NCBI GenBank assembly: GCA_004299485.1 | Contig: SCQP01000002.1 | Coordinates: 124,001-188,000 of the forward strand | Length of the DNA: 64,000 nt | Source of the DNA: Acidobacteriota bacterium | GTDB lineage: Bacteria; Acidobacteriota; Terriglobia; Terriglobales; SCQP01 | Reading direction: 5' to 3' | Program-made: the position numbers and the translations under genes | Shown: positions 43,326-54,585 of the stretch, piece after piece | How the letters are laid out: the number at the start of each line of letters is the position of its first letter | Position numbering within the stretch: the stretch's first letter is position 1 | The notes under the pieces: generated by a model | Databases searched by the model: none | Seen by the model: only the letters and a program-made list of their open reading frames with translations | Told to the model about the DNA's origin: nothing

Positions 43326-43404
43326 GTTGTCAGTTGTCAGTTCTCAGTCCTCAGTGCAACGCTCAGAGATGCCGAGGCAAGACTGAGAACTGAAAACTGA
43401 CAAC
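43326..43404. repeat. 24-bp inverted repeat built of TGTCAGT units
   Basis: Left arm 43326-43349 and right arm 43381-43404 are inverted copies with one mismatch across 24 bases, with a 31-base centre. The left arm extends leftward in further TGTCAGT units. It lies in the 117-bp gap between the 392-residue secreted protein gene and the 95-residue gene, so the RNA would form a long hairpin within the operon. It may partly terminate transcription, protect RNA ends, or simply be a mobile repeat of the same class as the one at 3028-3115. Confidence 0.75.
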
Positions 43405-43415
43405 TGTGAATTGGC

Positions 43416-44594
43416 TTAATGGGCTAGCAGTTCGAATCCGAGATTGAGATTTTGCGGTTCTGTGGTGTGGTCATCCGCCGCGAGGGCGACGGTCACCGGG
43501 ACGCCGGCAGCGAAAACACAGGAGTTCGGCGCGCCGGAGGACGGTTCCGAGCTGGCGGTTGCAGTGGCAATCAACAGGCCCGCAAACGTACAGGTGGTGG
43601 TTCCGTCACTCACCGTGATGGTGAGGCCATGCGTTCCACCCGCGCCCGCCGCCTGCGCGTTGATGTCGATGCGCGCAATGCCGATATTTGTGTTGGGCGT
43701 CCACGACGCGAGCAGGGCTCCCGGCGCAGGGGCCGCGCCCGCCCAAAATGTGCCGAAGAAGCCCGGACCGACATTGCCCGACTGGGAGATGGAAAAGCCG
43801 TTGAGATCCAACCCGGAGCGTATGCTTTGCGGAATGTTGGAGTTGACTGGATTGGTCAGCAGTGGCATAGGGAATAGCACGGCCGGGTTGGTCGCCAGCG
43901 GCTCCAGTGCCCCGACGTTTGCGCTCAGACCCTCCAGATACCAGTCGCGGGGGAATCCGGCCAGCGTGGTGCCGTGGGCGTCCTGCAAGGTCACCGTGTA
44001 CCAGGTTCCAGTAGGCAAAATCTGATCATTGAACAGCAACGTGCAGGCCGTCGTGTTTTGGGTAGGCATCGCGTTCCCGGCAGCCAGCGGCGCCGCTTGG
44101 GTGTAGCTTGCCCAGCCGGTCACGCTCCCCTGAACGGTCTCGGCCGCGGGCGAGTTGCCCATGAAGACGGTGTAGCCGCTCGCTGTCACGGGCTGCAACG
44201 TCGGCGGGTTGATCACCAGCTCCCCCGCTTGGCTTAAGATGAAAACGCCCGGGGGAGAGGCAATCGTCGTTGTACCGCTTGGACCTTTATAGGCAATCGA
44301 AACGAAATAGGTTCCAGCGGTCAGCGTCCCGGTTCCAGCAAAGGCGCTACCGGCGGGAGTGGCCTGTGGGTTCGGCACACCCACCACTGAGCCGTCGGTT
44401 GAGGTATAACAGCTTACCTGCGCTGGCGCCAGATAGTTACCGCCGCCGCTTGTAGCCGCCTGGCTCAACTGTAACAAAAGCGTGCCGCCAGCGACCGGAT
44501 CCCCCGTCGGCAACACGAATTTCCCGTTGAGCGTGCCTTGCGCGCTGCCGCCGGCTGCGAGCGCCAGAATCAGAAAAAAAGTCCAGGGTTTCAT
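43416..44594 (-). CDS. secreted beta-rich phage-block protein (392 aa)
   Basis: Signal peptide cleaved after A18 (AGGSA then Gln). The mature protein opens with a carboxypeptidase-regulatory-like strand pattern (TLNGKFVLPTGDPVAGGTLL), then several beta domains rich in Gly, Ala, Thr (TGTLTAGTYFVSIAYKGPSG, TGTWYTVTLQDAHGTTLAGF) and a Cys pair late in the sequence (TTTCTF, PNSCVF). It does not share the HPGxF module of the other three secreted proteins but has similar composition. It may be an adhesin or tail fibre. The ATG overlaps the stop of the first gene of the operon. Confidence 0.7.
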   Translation of the reverse strand: MKPWTFFLILALAAGGSAQGTLNGKFVLPTGDPVAGGTLLLQLSQAATSGGGNYLAPAQVSCYTSTDGSVVGVPNPQATPAGSAFAGTGTLTAGTYFVSIAYKGPSGTTTIASPPGVFILSQAGELVINPPTLQPVTASGYTVFMGNSPAAETVQGSVTGWASYTQAAPLAAGNAMPTQNTTACTLLFNDQILPTGTWYTVTLQDAHGTTLAGFPRDWYLEGLSANVGALEPLATNPAVLFPMPLLTNPVNSNIPQSIRSGLDLNGFSISQSGNVGPGFFGTFWAGAAPAPGALLASWTPNTNIGIARIDINAQAAGAGGTHGLTITVSDGTTTCTFAGLLIATATASSEPSSGAPNSCVFAAGVPVTVALAADDHTTEPQNLNLGFELLAH

Positions 44595-44815
44595 GCGTGG
44601 TTAATCGTGCGGCCGTTCATGAGATAGCCGGCGCATAGCTCCGTCCAGCGGACGCGTTCATCGACGTATTGTTCGTAGCCTCCGGTACCGGCAAGCAGCA
44701 CCAGTTTGCCCTGATCGTCCAACCGGGCTTTCCGGCTCTCTACCAACCGCATCGCGCGTGGCCCGCTGACATGCTGACCGGGAGCACAAGCGAGTTCAAC
44801 TCTTCGGTATGACAT
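44591..44815 (-). CDS. first small gene of the phage operon, unknown function
   Basis: 74 residues from ATG 44813-44815, preceded by AGGAG with six bases of spacing. Sequence MSYRRVELACAPGQHVSGPR, then a region with LDDQGKLVLLAGTGGYEQYV. Not recognised. As the 5'-most gene of the block it follows the palindrome at 44875-44901 and overlaps the next gene by four bases. Confidence 0.65.
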   Translation of the reverse strand: MSYRRVELACAPGQHVSGPRAMRLVESRKARLDDQGKLVLLAGTGGYEQYVDERVRWTELCAGYLMNGRTINHA

Positions 44816-45134
44816 CACGCACTCCTGCCGTCCCATCGACGATGCGCACCCTCGGTATCCGGCGGGCTGCCCGGTTCAAGAGTGAGTTCGTCACTCCTGA
44901 AATTGCTTACGAATAATTAGAGGCGAGAGATGCCTACGGCGTTGGCTGAAAGAGCCGTCACTTTTCTGTATCAGGAATGTGCTATCACGCGCACCGGATT
45001 GATACAAAACTGAGTAAGTCGTGACCCGCGAATACAACCTCTAAGTGGATATGAAAAACTGGAGGCTGTGCGGAGATGCCGTCGCGGCGCTACGGGGTCC
45101 TTCGGGCCGGAGGCCAACGCCGCTGGAAGTGGAC
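44816..45134. other. boundary region between phage operon and TIG/NHL gene
   Basis: This stretch holds the ribosome site of the first phage gene, the 27-bp palindrome and relatively AT-rich sequence around 44900-45060, but no recognised RNA gene or att-like repeat. It must contain the divergent promoters for the phage operon and for the host genes on the plus strand. Nothing else could be supported, apart from a possible N-terminal extension of the small Arg/Trp-rich frame from 45045. Confidence 0.5.
44875..44901. promoter_or_regulatory. 27-bp palindrome upstream of the phage operon, candidate operator
   Basis: On the minus strand TTCA-G-GAGTGA, a five-base centre CGAAC, then TCACTC-T-TGAA: ten of eleven positions in each arm pair. 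It is 60 bases upstream of the first gene of the operon. A TAATTA element (44914-44919, minus strand) just upstream could be a -10 box, but no good -35 is seen, as expected if an activator is needed. Its GC/AT balance and lack of a T-run speak against an intrinsic terminator. Confidence 0.55.
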
Positions 45135-45284
45135 ATGGCGATCTGGTGGGGGTGCTGGCTGGGCCGCCGGCGCGGCGTCTGGGCGTGGCGGCGCTGGCAA
45201 CTGCGGCGGGCGTTGCAGCGGCAAGCCGGCGGACGCGTACTGCGCGGCCGTTTCTATGCCTGGGATCCAGGCGCGCTATGCTGA
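45135..45284 (+). CDS. possible Arg/Trp-rich small protein
   Basis: From ATG 45135 (GGAAG upstream) the frame encodes 49 residues dominated by Trp and Arg (MAIWWGCWLGRRRGVWAWRR) and ends with TGA four bases before the TIG/NHL start. The frame can be extended to 45045. Third-position G/C is high in this frame compared with the alternative one, which supports coding, but GC-rich DNA gives chance frames and no homologue is known to me. The composition resembles that of small cationic membrane-active peptides. Confidence 0.35.
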   Translation: MAIWWGCWLGRRRGVWAWRRWQLRRALQRQAGGRVLRGRFYAWDPGALC

Positions 45285-45288
45285 AGGC

Positions 45289-46335
45289 ATGGATGTTCCC
45301 AGGATTCATGCGCTGGAACCAACGGCCGCCTTGCCGGGCGGTGAGGTGCGGATTCTGGGATCGGGTTTGCACGGAGATGCCCAGCAGCCCGGGGTGCGGA
45401 TCGCCGGTCTGACGGCATCCCTGGTGGCGGCTCGCAACTCGATGTTGATCGCGCGCGTGCCGGAGTCCGCCGTATCTGGCCCAGTGGAAATTGAAGTGAA
45501 TGGGGCCGGCGCGGTGAGTGCGCGCGTGAATCTGGAGGTCGGCGTGCAGATTGCGGAAAACCTGCATCCGGTATGCAATCCCGTGCTCGATGCGGAGGGC
45601 AATATCTATGCCACCCTCAGCGGAGCGCGCGGACAGAAGACTCCGGTCAGCATCTTCAAGCTTGACGCCAACTACAGCATGAAACCCTGGAGTAGCGCCC
45701 TGACCAATCCCAGTGGCCTGGCGTTTGATAGCCGCGGCGTGCTCTATGCCTCCAGCCGCTTCGACGGTTCTGTATACCGCATGGCTGCCAACGGCGCGGC
45801 CGCTCTGGTGGCTCAGGGCCTGGGTGTAGCTACTGGCATTGCGTTCGATGCGGCCGGCGATCTCTATGTGGGCGACCGCAGCGGCACCATCTTTAAAATC
45901 GATCAGCAGGGAAATACGTTTGTCTTCGCCACCCTCGAACCCAGTGTGGCTGCGTATCACCTTGCCTTCGGGCCCGATGGGTTCCTCTACGCCACCGGAC
46001 CGAGCACCTCGAGTAACGATGTGGTGTGGCGCGTAAACCCGCACGGCGCCGTGACGACGTTTTTTCAGGGCCTGGGACGGCCCCAGGGGCTGGCATTCGA
46101 TGGAAACGGAGATTTGTATGTAGCCGCTTCCTGGCGCGGGCAGCGCGGCATTCTTTGCATAACGCCGGAAGGGAAAGCGAGCTGCGCCGTCAGCGGGCAG
46201 AACCTGGTCGGGCTGGCCTTCGCTCCCGCGGCACAGCGCGCGCCGGCGCCGGCGGCACTCGTCTTAGCGACCCACACTTCACTTTTTCATTTGCCCTGGC
46301 CGGTGCTGGGATTGCCGCTACCACCACAGAAATAG
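45289..46335 (+). CDS. TIG/IPT plus NHL-type beta-propeller protein
   Basis: 348 residues from ATG 45289 (GAAGG upstream). Residues 1-85 are an Ig-like IPT/TIG domain (ALPGGEVRILGSGL, VPESAVSGPVEIEVNGAGAV). Residues 90-340 are repeated blades with the pattern LAFDxxGxLYVxxxxxGxIxxI (for example GIAFDAAGDLYVGDRSGTIF, GLAFDGNGDLYVAASWRGQR), typical of NHL/SMP-30-like propellers. No signal peptide is seen. Such proteins bind ligands or act as lactonases; function here unknown. The stop abuts the cinA start. Confidence 0.8.
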   Translation: MDVPRIHALEPTAALPGGEVRILGSGLHGDAQQPGVRIAGLTASLVAARNSMLIARVPESAVSGPVEIEVNGAGAVSARVNLEVGVQIAENLHPVCNPVLDAEGNIYATLSGARGQKTPVSIFKLDANYSMKPWSSALTNPSGLAFDSRGVLYASSRFDGSVYRMAANGAAALVAQGLGVATGIAFDAAGDLYVGDRSGTIFKIDQQGNTFVFATLEPSVAAYHLAFGPDGFLYATGPSTSSNDVVWRVNPHGAVTTFFQGLGRPQGLAFDGNGDLYVAASWRGQRGILCITPEGKASCAVSGQNLVGLAFAPAAQRAPAPAALVLATHTSLFHLPWPVLGLPLPPQK

Positions 46336-47580
46336 ATGCTGGCCGAAATACTTGCCGTCGGCAGCGAACTGCTCGGCTTCACGCGCCTCGACACCAACTC
46401 GCTATTTCTGACGCGCGAGCTGCTGGCTCTCGGGATCGCAGTCCAGCGGAAAACGGTGCTGCCAGATGATGCACAAGCTCTATCGGCTGCCATCCGCGCT
46501 GCGCTGGCGCGCAGTGACGTGGTGCTGTGTACCGGTGGGCTGGGACCGACCGAAGACGATCGCACCGTCGCCGCGGCGGCCGAGGCACTGGGGGTCGCGC
46601 TGGTTCCCGACGTGGCTGCGACACGGCACCTGCGCCAGTGGTTCCGGCGCCGGCATCGGCCTTTCCGCGACATGCAATTGCGGCAGGCACGGCGCCTGGC
46701 CTCGGCGGCGTGGCTACCCAACCCCTTGGGTACGGCTTCCGGTCAGTGGTGCGAGCAGAACGGAAAGATTCTGGTTCTTCTTCCAGGCCCCCCGCCCGAG
46801 CTCGAAACCATGTTTGCAGCCTCGGTAAGGCCAAGACTGAAGGTGCGGGTGCCCGTCATCGCGCGTGCCGTACGCGTGTTGAGCACCGCGGGTTTGGGTG
46901 AGGGCGAAGTCGATGCCCTCGCCGCGCCTATCTACCGCCAGACACTCAATCCGGTCACCACGATTCTGGCGACGGCCGCACCGCAGGTGGAATTGCATTT
47001 TCAGGCCACCGGCACCACGCCTGCAAGTGCACAGGCGCGCGCGGATCGCCTGGCGCGCCGCATCGAGCGCAAGCTGGGCCTGGCGGTATTCAGCCGCGAA
47101 CAGCAGACTCTGCCCGAGGTGGTGGGCAACCTGTTGCGCGAGCGGCGCCAGACCCTCGCGCTGGCGGAAAGTTGTACCGGAGGCATGCTCGCCGAGCGGC
47201 TCACCACCGCGGCTGGCGCGTCGGATTTTTTTCTGGGCGGTGTGGTCAGCTACGCCAACCAGGCGAAGCAGGACTTGCTGGGCGTCCGCCCGGCCACGCT
47301 CGCCCGCTACGGTGCGGTCAGTGCTGCCACCGCCCGCGAGATGGCCGATGGCGCCCGCGAACGCTTCGCTTCCGACTGGAGCCTTGCCATCACGGGGATT
47401 GCCGGGCCCGGCGGCGGCAGCGCCCGCAAACCGGTCGGAACCGTTTTCATCGCCTTGGGCCGCCGCGGCAAAGGCACGGAAACATTTCCTTACCGCTTTT
47501 ACGGCGATCGCGACCGCATCCGCCGCTTCAGCGCCCAGACCGCGCTCAACTGCTTACGACTGGCGCTGCTCGGCCGTTAA
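46336..47580 (+). CDS. cinA: CinA: NMN deamidase/ADP-ribose pyrophosphatase family
   Basis: 414 residues with two domains: an N-terminal MoaB/MogA-like domain ([40 protein letters not shown]-like loop) and a C-terminal CinA domain ([45 protein letters not shown]) that deamidates nicotinamide mononucleotide in NAD recycling. ATG follows directly after the preceding stop. It overlaps the converging E1 gene by four bases. Confidence 0.93.
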   Translation: MLAEILAVGSELLGFTRLDTNSLFLTRELLALGIAVQRKTVLPDDAQALSAAIRAALARSDVVLCTGGLGPTEDDRTVAAAAEALGVALVPDVAATRHLRQWFRRRHRPFRDMQLRQARRLASAAWLPNPLGTASGQWCEQNGKILVLLPGPPPELETMFAASVRPRLKVRVPVIARAVRVLSTAGLGEGEVDALAAPIYRQTLNPVTTILATAAPQVELHFQATGTTPASAQARADRLARRIERKLGLAVFSREQQTLPEVVGNLLRERRQTLALAESCTGGMLAERLTTAAGASDFFLGGVVSYANQAKQDLLGVRPATLARYGAVSAATAREMADGARERFASDWSLAITGIAGPGGGSARKPVGTVFIALGRRGKGTETFPYRFYGDRDRIRRFSAQTALNCLRLALLGR

Positions 47581-49733
47581 AAGCGGAGGAGATCGCTGAG
47601 CGCGCGGTGCACATCGGCCGCTTGCGGCAGAATCGCGTTTTCCAGCAGCGGCTGGTAGGCGCAAAAGACGTCTTTGGCAGCCAGACGGCGCACGGGTGCG
47701 TCCAGGTCATCGAAGAGCTCGTCCGCGATCCGGGCGGCAACTTCAGCGCCATAACCGAAGCTGAGCACGTCCTCGTACGCGACCAGCGCACGCGAGGTTT
47801 TACGCACGGACGTGGCAATCGCCTCCCAGTCATAGGGGGCCAAGCTGCGTAGGTCGAGCACTTCCACCTCAAGGCCCTGCTCGTGCGCCAGCTTATCGGC
47901 CGCCTGAATCGCGCGTGGCACCACGGCGCCGTAGGTGATCACGGTAGCATCCCGGCCTACGCGCGCAATCCGCGCCTGGCCAAAGGGAATGCAGTAGTCC
48001 TTGCCAGGGTGCGGGCTGCGGTTGGCCGGTTCGCGGTAGAGCCGCTTGTGCTCCAGAAACAGCACCGGGTCCTCGCCACGCAGCGCGGTGCGCAGCAAGC
48101 CGCAGGCATCCGCCGCGGTTGACGGCATGGCCACGCGGAGTCCGGGAATGTGGGTGAAAATCGATTCGCCGCACTGGCTGTGGTAGATCGCGCCTCCGGT
48201 GAGATAACCGCCGATGGGCACGCGCAACACCACCGGCGCCGCGAAGGCGTTATTCGAGCGCCAGCGCATCACCGCCATTTCGTTCCGGATCTGCATCATG
48301 CCCGGCCAGATATAGTCGAAAAACTGAATCTCCGGCACTGGTTTGAGGCCGCGCGTTGCCAAACCGATGGCGCTTCCGATAATCGTCGCTTCCGCCAGCG
48401 CCGAGTTGAACACACGATCGCTGCCATAGTTGCGCTGCAGCCCGCCGGTAGCCTTGAACACGCCGCCCTTGCCTTTGACCTTGTCCAGATTCTGCTCGCG
48501 CGTGCAGTCGGCGACATCTTCGCCGAATGCCAGCAGGCGGGGATCGCGCCCGAATTCCTCCTGCAGACAGGTGTTGATCAGGTCGATCATGGTCTGCGGC
48601 TTGCCGCCCGTATCGGGCGCGCTGGCGAGCGCCGGCGCGGTCATGTCGACATCGGGCGAATACACGAAGTCGTAAATCGAGCTGGGGTCGGGCAAAGCCG
48701 CCTTCACGGCTTCATCGCTGGCCGCAATCACTTCGGCGTCGACCGCCGCTTCCAGCTCGTCCAGATCCGCCGCCGACGCAATGCCGCGCGCGATCAGATA
48801 GTTGCGCAGCCGTGGCAGCGGATCGAGCTTGGCTTCTTCTTCCCGTTCCTCGGCGGGGCGATACAGCCGTTCGTCGTCCGATTGCGAGTGCGAATAAGGC
48901 CGGATGACATGTGCATGCACCAGAGCCGGTCCTTTGCCATTACGGCAATACTCATGCGCGCGAGTAATCGCGGCGTAGCTTTCCACCAGATCGCAGCCGT
49001 CACATTCCATTACCAGCAGGTTAGGGAAGTCCCGCACCACCTGCGAAACCCCCACGCCGGGTCCCTGAAGCTCGGCGGGTACCGAGATGGCGTAGCCATT
49101 GTCTTCAATCAGGAACAGGACCGGCAGCTTTTCGCGGCAGGCCCCGTTCAGTGCCTCCCAAAACTCGCCCTGGCTGGTGGAGCCTTCCCCGCCGCTTACC
49201 AGCACCACTTCGTCCTCGTGGTGGATCACCTTTTGTGGATGGGGATGCTCTCGCAGCCAGTCGTCCACCTCGGGATGACGATTGAGATACCGTCCCGCCT
49301 CGGCGCAACCCAACGCCTGTAGATACTGCGTACCAACCGGCGAGGAGCTGCTCACCAGGTTGTACGCGGCATGGCCCCAGTGAGACGGCATTTGCCGTCC
49401 TCCCGAGGCCGGATCACTCGCCGCTCCCACCGCTTCCAGCAGCATCTCCAGCGGCGTTACGCCCAGCCGCAGACAGAGAGCGCGATCCCGATAGTAGGTA
49501 TAGGCCCAGTCGTACCCGGAGCGCAGGACGTCCCCGGCCGCCACGGTAATGGCCTCATGGCCGGCGCTGCTGATCTGAAAATAAATCTTTTGCTGGCGCT
49601 TGAGCAGCAGCTCGCGGTCGTCCAGCTTGCGCGAGGTGACCATAACGCGGTACAGCTCGCGCAGGCGCTCGGGACCGGGTGCCGGCGTGGTAGTGGTGGG
49701 GGTCGCTTCAGCCTTGAGAGCCATCAAAGCCAT
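47577..49733 (-). CDS. 2-oxoacid dehydrogenase E1, fused alpha and beta subunits
   Basis: 718-residue ThDP enzyme that decarboxylates branched-chain 2-oxoacids or pyruvate and passes the acyl group to E2. The alpha half (about 1-360) has [12 protein letters not shown], the ThDP motif [17 protein letters not shown] near residues 179-195 and IEDNGYAIS. The beta half (about 385-718) has [23 protein letters not shown] and [13 protein letters not shown]1 is usually two genes; here they are one frame. No E2 or E3 gene is adjacent. Fused branched-chain-type E1 is known in several phyla, so the fusion is not novel. Confidence 0.88.
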   Translation of the reverse strand: MALMALKAEATPTTTTPAPGPERLRELYRVMVTSRKLDDRELLLKRQQKIYFQISSAGHEAITVAAGDVLRSGYDWAYTYYRDRALCLRLGVTPLEMLLEAVGAASDPASGGRQMPSHWGHAAYNLVSSSSPVGTQYLQALGCAEAGRYLNRHPEVDDWLREHPHPQKVIHHEDEVVLVSGGEGSTSQGEFWEALNGACREKLPVLFLIEDNGYAISVPAELQGPGVGVSQVVRDFPNLLVMECDGCDLVESYAAITRAHEYCRNGKGPALVHAHVIRPYSHSQSDDERLYRPAEEREEEAKLDPLPRLRNYLIARGIASAADLDELEAAVDAEVIAASDEAVKAALPDPSSIYDFVYSPDVDMTAPALASAPDTGGKPQTMIDLINTCLQEEFGRDPRLLAFGEDVADCTREQNLDKVKGKGGVFKATGGLQRNYGSDRVFNSALAEATIIGSAIGLATRGLKPVPEIQFFDYIWPGMMQIRNEMAVMRWRSNNAFAAPVVLRVPIGGYLTGGAIYHSQCGESIFTHIPGLRVAMPSTAADACGLLRTALRGEDPVLFLEHKRLYREPANRSPHPGKDYCIPFGQARIARVGRDATVITYGAVVPRAIQAADKLAHEQGLEVEVLDLRSLAPYDWEAIATSVRKTSRALVAYEDVLSFGYGAEVAARIADELFDDLDAPVRRLAAKDVFCAYQPLLENAILPQAADVHRALSDLLRF

Positions 49734-49783
49734 TATCGAGGCTACCGTTCGGGTGCGTCAACAGACCGTTCGGTTGGGCGCAC

Positions 49784-50557
49784 TTAGAGTTTGTACAGTT
49801 CGCGCAGCCGGCGGCTTTGATTCCGGCTGACGGGCACTTCGGTGTGGTTCTTGTCGCCCATCCGCAGTTGGAAGCTGCTGTTGAACCAGGGTACCACTTC
49901 CCGGATATGGTTCAGATTGACCAAATACGAGCGGTGGGCGCGCCAGAAGTGCGTTTCGTCGAGCGTCGCCTGCAGCTCTTCGATGGTGTGGTACGCTGAT
50001 TGCCCCTCCACTTGCCGCGTGGCAATCACAATCACGCCATCTTCGATCTTGGCGAAGACGATCTCCTGCGGATCCAGCAAAAACTGCCGTCCACCGGCTT
50101 TCATCACCACTTTGGTCGCCGCCGGGGTCTTGCGCGTGTCGAGCATCTGCAGCACCCGGTCAATTTTGCCCTCGACCGAATCCCCCGCCGCCATCTGCCG
50201 CTTGACCTTGTCCATCGTCCTTGCCAGCCGCGACGTATCAAACGGCTTGAGCAGGTAATCGACGGCATTGACTTCGAAGGCCTGCAGCGCGTATTGATCG
50301 AACGCGGTTGCGAAGACCAGGCACGGCAACGGAATGTGTTTGCTTTCCATCATGCGCACCGCGCCGAAGCCGTCGAGGCCCGGCATTTGCGCATCCAGGA
50401 ACATCAGGTCCGGTTGGTGCTGCTTGGCCAGTTTGACTGCATCCAGCCCGTTCTGCCCGGTGGCGACGACCGACACTTCGGGAAACGAGTGCAGTAAAAA
50501 GCCCAGCTCTTCCCGCGCAAGCTTTTCGTCATCCACAATAATGGTCGAAATCGGCAC
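49784..50557 (-). CDS. LytTR-family response regulator
   Basis: 257 residues from GTG 50555-50557 (GAGGGG upstream). Receiver domain with D9/D10 acidic pair, phospho-acceptor D55 in LMFLDAQMPG, and the C-terminal Lys in the VDYLLKPFD segment; then a LytTR DNA-binding domain from about residue 150 (VVMKAGGRQFLLDPQEIVFA, THFWRAHRSYLVNLNHIREV). It binds direct-repeat promoter sites after phosphorylation. No sensor kinase is adjacent, so it is an orphan. Confidence 0.92.
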   Translation of the reverse strand: MPISTIIVDDEKLAREELGFLLHSFPEVSVVATGQNGLDAVKLAKQHQPDLMFLDAQMPGLDGFGAVRMMESKHIPLPCLVFATAFDQYALQAFEVNAVDYLLKPFDTSRLARTMDKVKRQMAAGDSVEGKIDRVLQMLDTRKTPAATKVVMKAGGRQFLLDPQEIVFAKIEDGVIVIATRQVEGQSAYHTIEELQATLDETHFWRAHRSYLVNLNHIREVVPWFNSSFQLRMGDKNHTEVPVSRNQSRRLRELYKL

Positions 50558-50577
50558 CGCTGCCCCTCGAGTCGAAT

Positions 50578-51069
50578 CTAGTATACCCACTCGCCGACAC
50601 TACCGCGCACCCGATAAAGATGATCAATTCCTTCAGCAGCCGTAGGCGGCCGCAGCTTGCGGGCGAAGCGCTGGATTACCTCGAGTTCAACCACGCGCCC
50701 GCGCAACTGACTGCGCGCCTGGCATTCATCCACATCGGCGTCCAGCCATAGGCCGATCGCCGGAATGCCGGCTTCCTTTGCGATGCGAACCAGCGGCTTG
50801 CGCGCTGCGGCGTCGAGATTAGTTGCGTCAATAAACGTCTGTGGGACTCCAACTTCCAGGCGTGTGGTGAGAACCTTGTACAAGAGGCCAAACACCTGCC
50901 CTGCCGCGCGCTGCTCCGCGGCATCTCCAAATAGCAATTCACGTAAGGCATCCGTCGAGACGCTGCTCAGACCGTAATGCGCGAGGTAGCTTGATTTTCC
51001 CGAACCCGGAAGCCCAATCATCAACACCACCGCACGTCCGGGCAGTTCTGGTAACGGCGCAAATTCCAT
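50578..51069 (-). CDS. P-loop kinase (polynucleotide kinase-like AAA_33)
   Basis: 163 residues from ATG 51067-51069. Walker A GLPGSGKSS (19-27), STDALRELLFGD as the substrate-binding region, FIDATNLDAAARKPL as the Walker B-like segment with Asp, and R-rich lid (ARSQLRGRVV). Small kinases of this class phosphorylate nucleic acid ends or metabolites; the substrate is not clear. The longer upstream frame runs antisense to glgB and was rejected. Confidence 0.85.
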   Translation of the reverse strand: MEFAPLPELPGRAVVLMIGLPGSGKSSYLAHYGLSSVSTDALRELLFGDAAEQRAAGQVFGLLYKVLTTRLEVGVPQTFIDATNLDAAARKPLVRIAKEAGIPAIGLWLDADVDECQARSQLRGRVVELEVIQRFARKLRPPTAAEGIDHLYRVRGSVGEWVY

Positions 51070-51109
51070 GAGGTCACCCTGTCTGGAACGATGGTAAGGT
51101 GCAAGAAGG

Positions 51110-53085
<1,976 letters not shown>

Positions 53086-53089
<4 letters not shown>

Positions 53090-54585
53090 GCGGTGCGGGG
53101 GAGCGCTGGGTTTGCCTCCACGGGCATTTTTACCAGCCGCCGCGGGAAAATCCCTGGCTGGGAGCGATTGAGCCGCAGGCGTCCGCCCGTCCCTACCATG
53201 ACTGGAACGAGCGCGTTGCCGCCGAGTGTTACACCCCGAATGCGGCCGCACGCATTCTGAATGCCGCCGGCGAGCTGCTCGCCACCCAGAACAACTACGC
53301 TCATATGAGTTTTGATTTCGGCCCCACGCTGCTGAGCTGGCTGCAGAAGGCCGGCCCGGAGGCTTATGCCGCCGTGCTGGCGGCTGACCGGCAGACGCAC
53401 TGCGCTATGGCTCAGGCGTATAACCACATGATCTTGCCGCTGGCGAGCGCCCGCGATTGCGCGACGCAGGTGCTCTGGGGCAAGCGTGATTTCGAGCACC
53501 GCTTCGGGCGCGAGCCGGACGGCATGTGGCTGCCCGAAGCCGCCGTGAATCTGGCCAGCCTCGAAGCGCTGGCCGCCGCAGGCATCCAGTTCACCGTGCT
53601 GGCGCCCCGCCAGGCCCGGCGTGTGCGCCGCTTCGGTTCACACCAATGGCAGGACGTCAGCGGCAGCAGAATTGACCCCCACTTTCCTTATCTGGTCCGC
53701 CTGCCCTCCGGCCGCTCCGTGGCCGTCTTTTTCTACGATGCCGGTCTGGCCCAGGCGATTGCTTTCGAGGGTCTCCTGCGCGATGGCGCCCGGCTAGCCA
53801 CCCGGCTCGCGGGCGCCTTTGATGGCCGCCACCGGGAACCGCAACTGGTGAGTGCGGCAACGGATGGCGAAAGCTACGGCCACCATTTCCGCTTCGGCGA
53901 CATGGCGCTTGCGGCCGCACTGCGCTTTTTGCGCGCCAATCCAAGTGTACGCCTGACGAGCTACGCCGGGTTTTTGGCCGCACATCCGCCCCGGCGCGAG
54001 GTGGAGATTTATGAGAATTCTTCCTGGAGCTGCTCCCACGGCGTCGAGCGCTGGCGTGCGGACTGTGGCTGCAACTGTGGCAGTCATCCGGGCTGGCGCC
54101 AGGGGTGGCGGGCGCCGCTGCGCGATGCACTCGACTGGCTCCGCGATGAACTGGCGGCCGGGTACGCGCGAGCGGCAGGAACCTTCCTCTGGAATCCCTG
54201 GGGCGCGCGCAACGACTACATCGACTGTCGTCTCGATCCCGGCGCCAGGGTGCCTTTTCTGGAGCGCCATGCGCGCCGGTCTTTGTCTTCAGCCGAGCAG
54301 GCGCGTGTGCAAAACCTGCTGGAAATGCAGACCGCAGCCATGTTTATGTTTACAAGCTGCGGCTGGTTCTTCGATGAAGTCTCGGGCCTGGAAGCCTCGC
54401 AGGTCCTGGCCTACGCCGCGCGCGCCGTCGAGCTCGCCCGCAGCGCCATACCCGTGGAGTTGGAGCCGGAATTGCTCCGCCGCTTGGAAACCGCGCCCAG
54501 CAATTTGCCGCAGTGGGGTCACGCGCGCGCTGTGTACCTTGCCCAGCTTGCGCGCAGCCCAGCGGCCGCTGCAGCATCCGATTAG
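53086..54585 (+). CDS. glycoside hydrolase family 57 protein, DUF3536-type
   Basis: 499 residues. The opening WVCLHGHFYQPPRENPWLG holds the conserved GH57 HxHFYQPPR; MSFDFGPTLLSWL and MWLPEAAVNLASLEALAAAG follow with the expected acidic residues; AATDGESYGHHFRFGD carries the second acidic residue (TDGE). GTG 53086 overlaps glgB by four bases. Family members act as amylases or branching enzymes. The length is shorter than the roughly 800 residues often seen with DUF3536. Confidence 0.85.

Larger units (their letters stand above)
21278..44815 (-). mobile_element. phage-derived late operon (cryptic prophage or GTA-like), no integrase
   Basis: About 23.5 kb of minus-strand genes, most overlapping or nearly touching, with structural and lysis functions: holin-like protein, SLT endolysin, scaffold, capsid, adaptor-like protein, P22-type portal, tail protein and terminase large subunit. 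The P22-type portal and lack of a tape-measure gene suggest a short-tailed (podovirus-like) ancestor. Integrase, excisionase, repressor, replication genes and a recognisable small terminase are missing, and no flanking att repeat or tRNA was seen. It lies between host genes hom and a TIG/NHL protein gene. Boundaries are those of the outermost phage-like genes. Confidence 0.85.

Noticed and set aside
44816-45044. tRNA-like or attachment site at the right edge of the phage block
   Set aside because: A GGTTCAAG stretch resembles a T-loop, but its flanks do not pair as a T-stem and no cloverleaf is possible; no matching direct repeat was seen near 21266.
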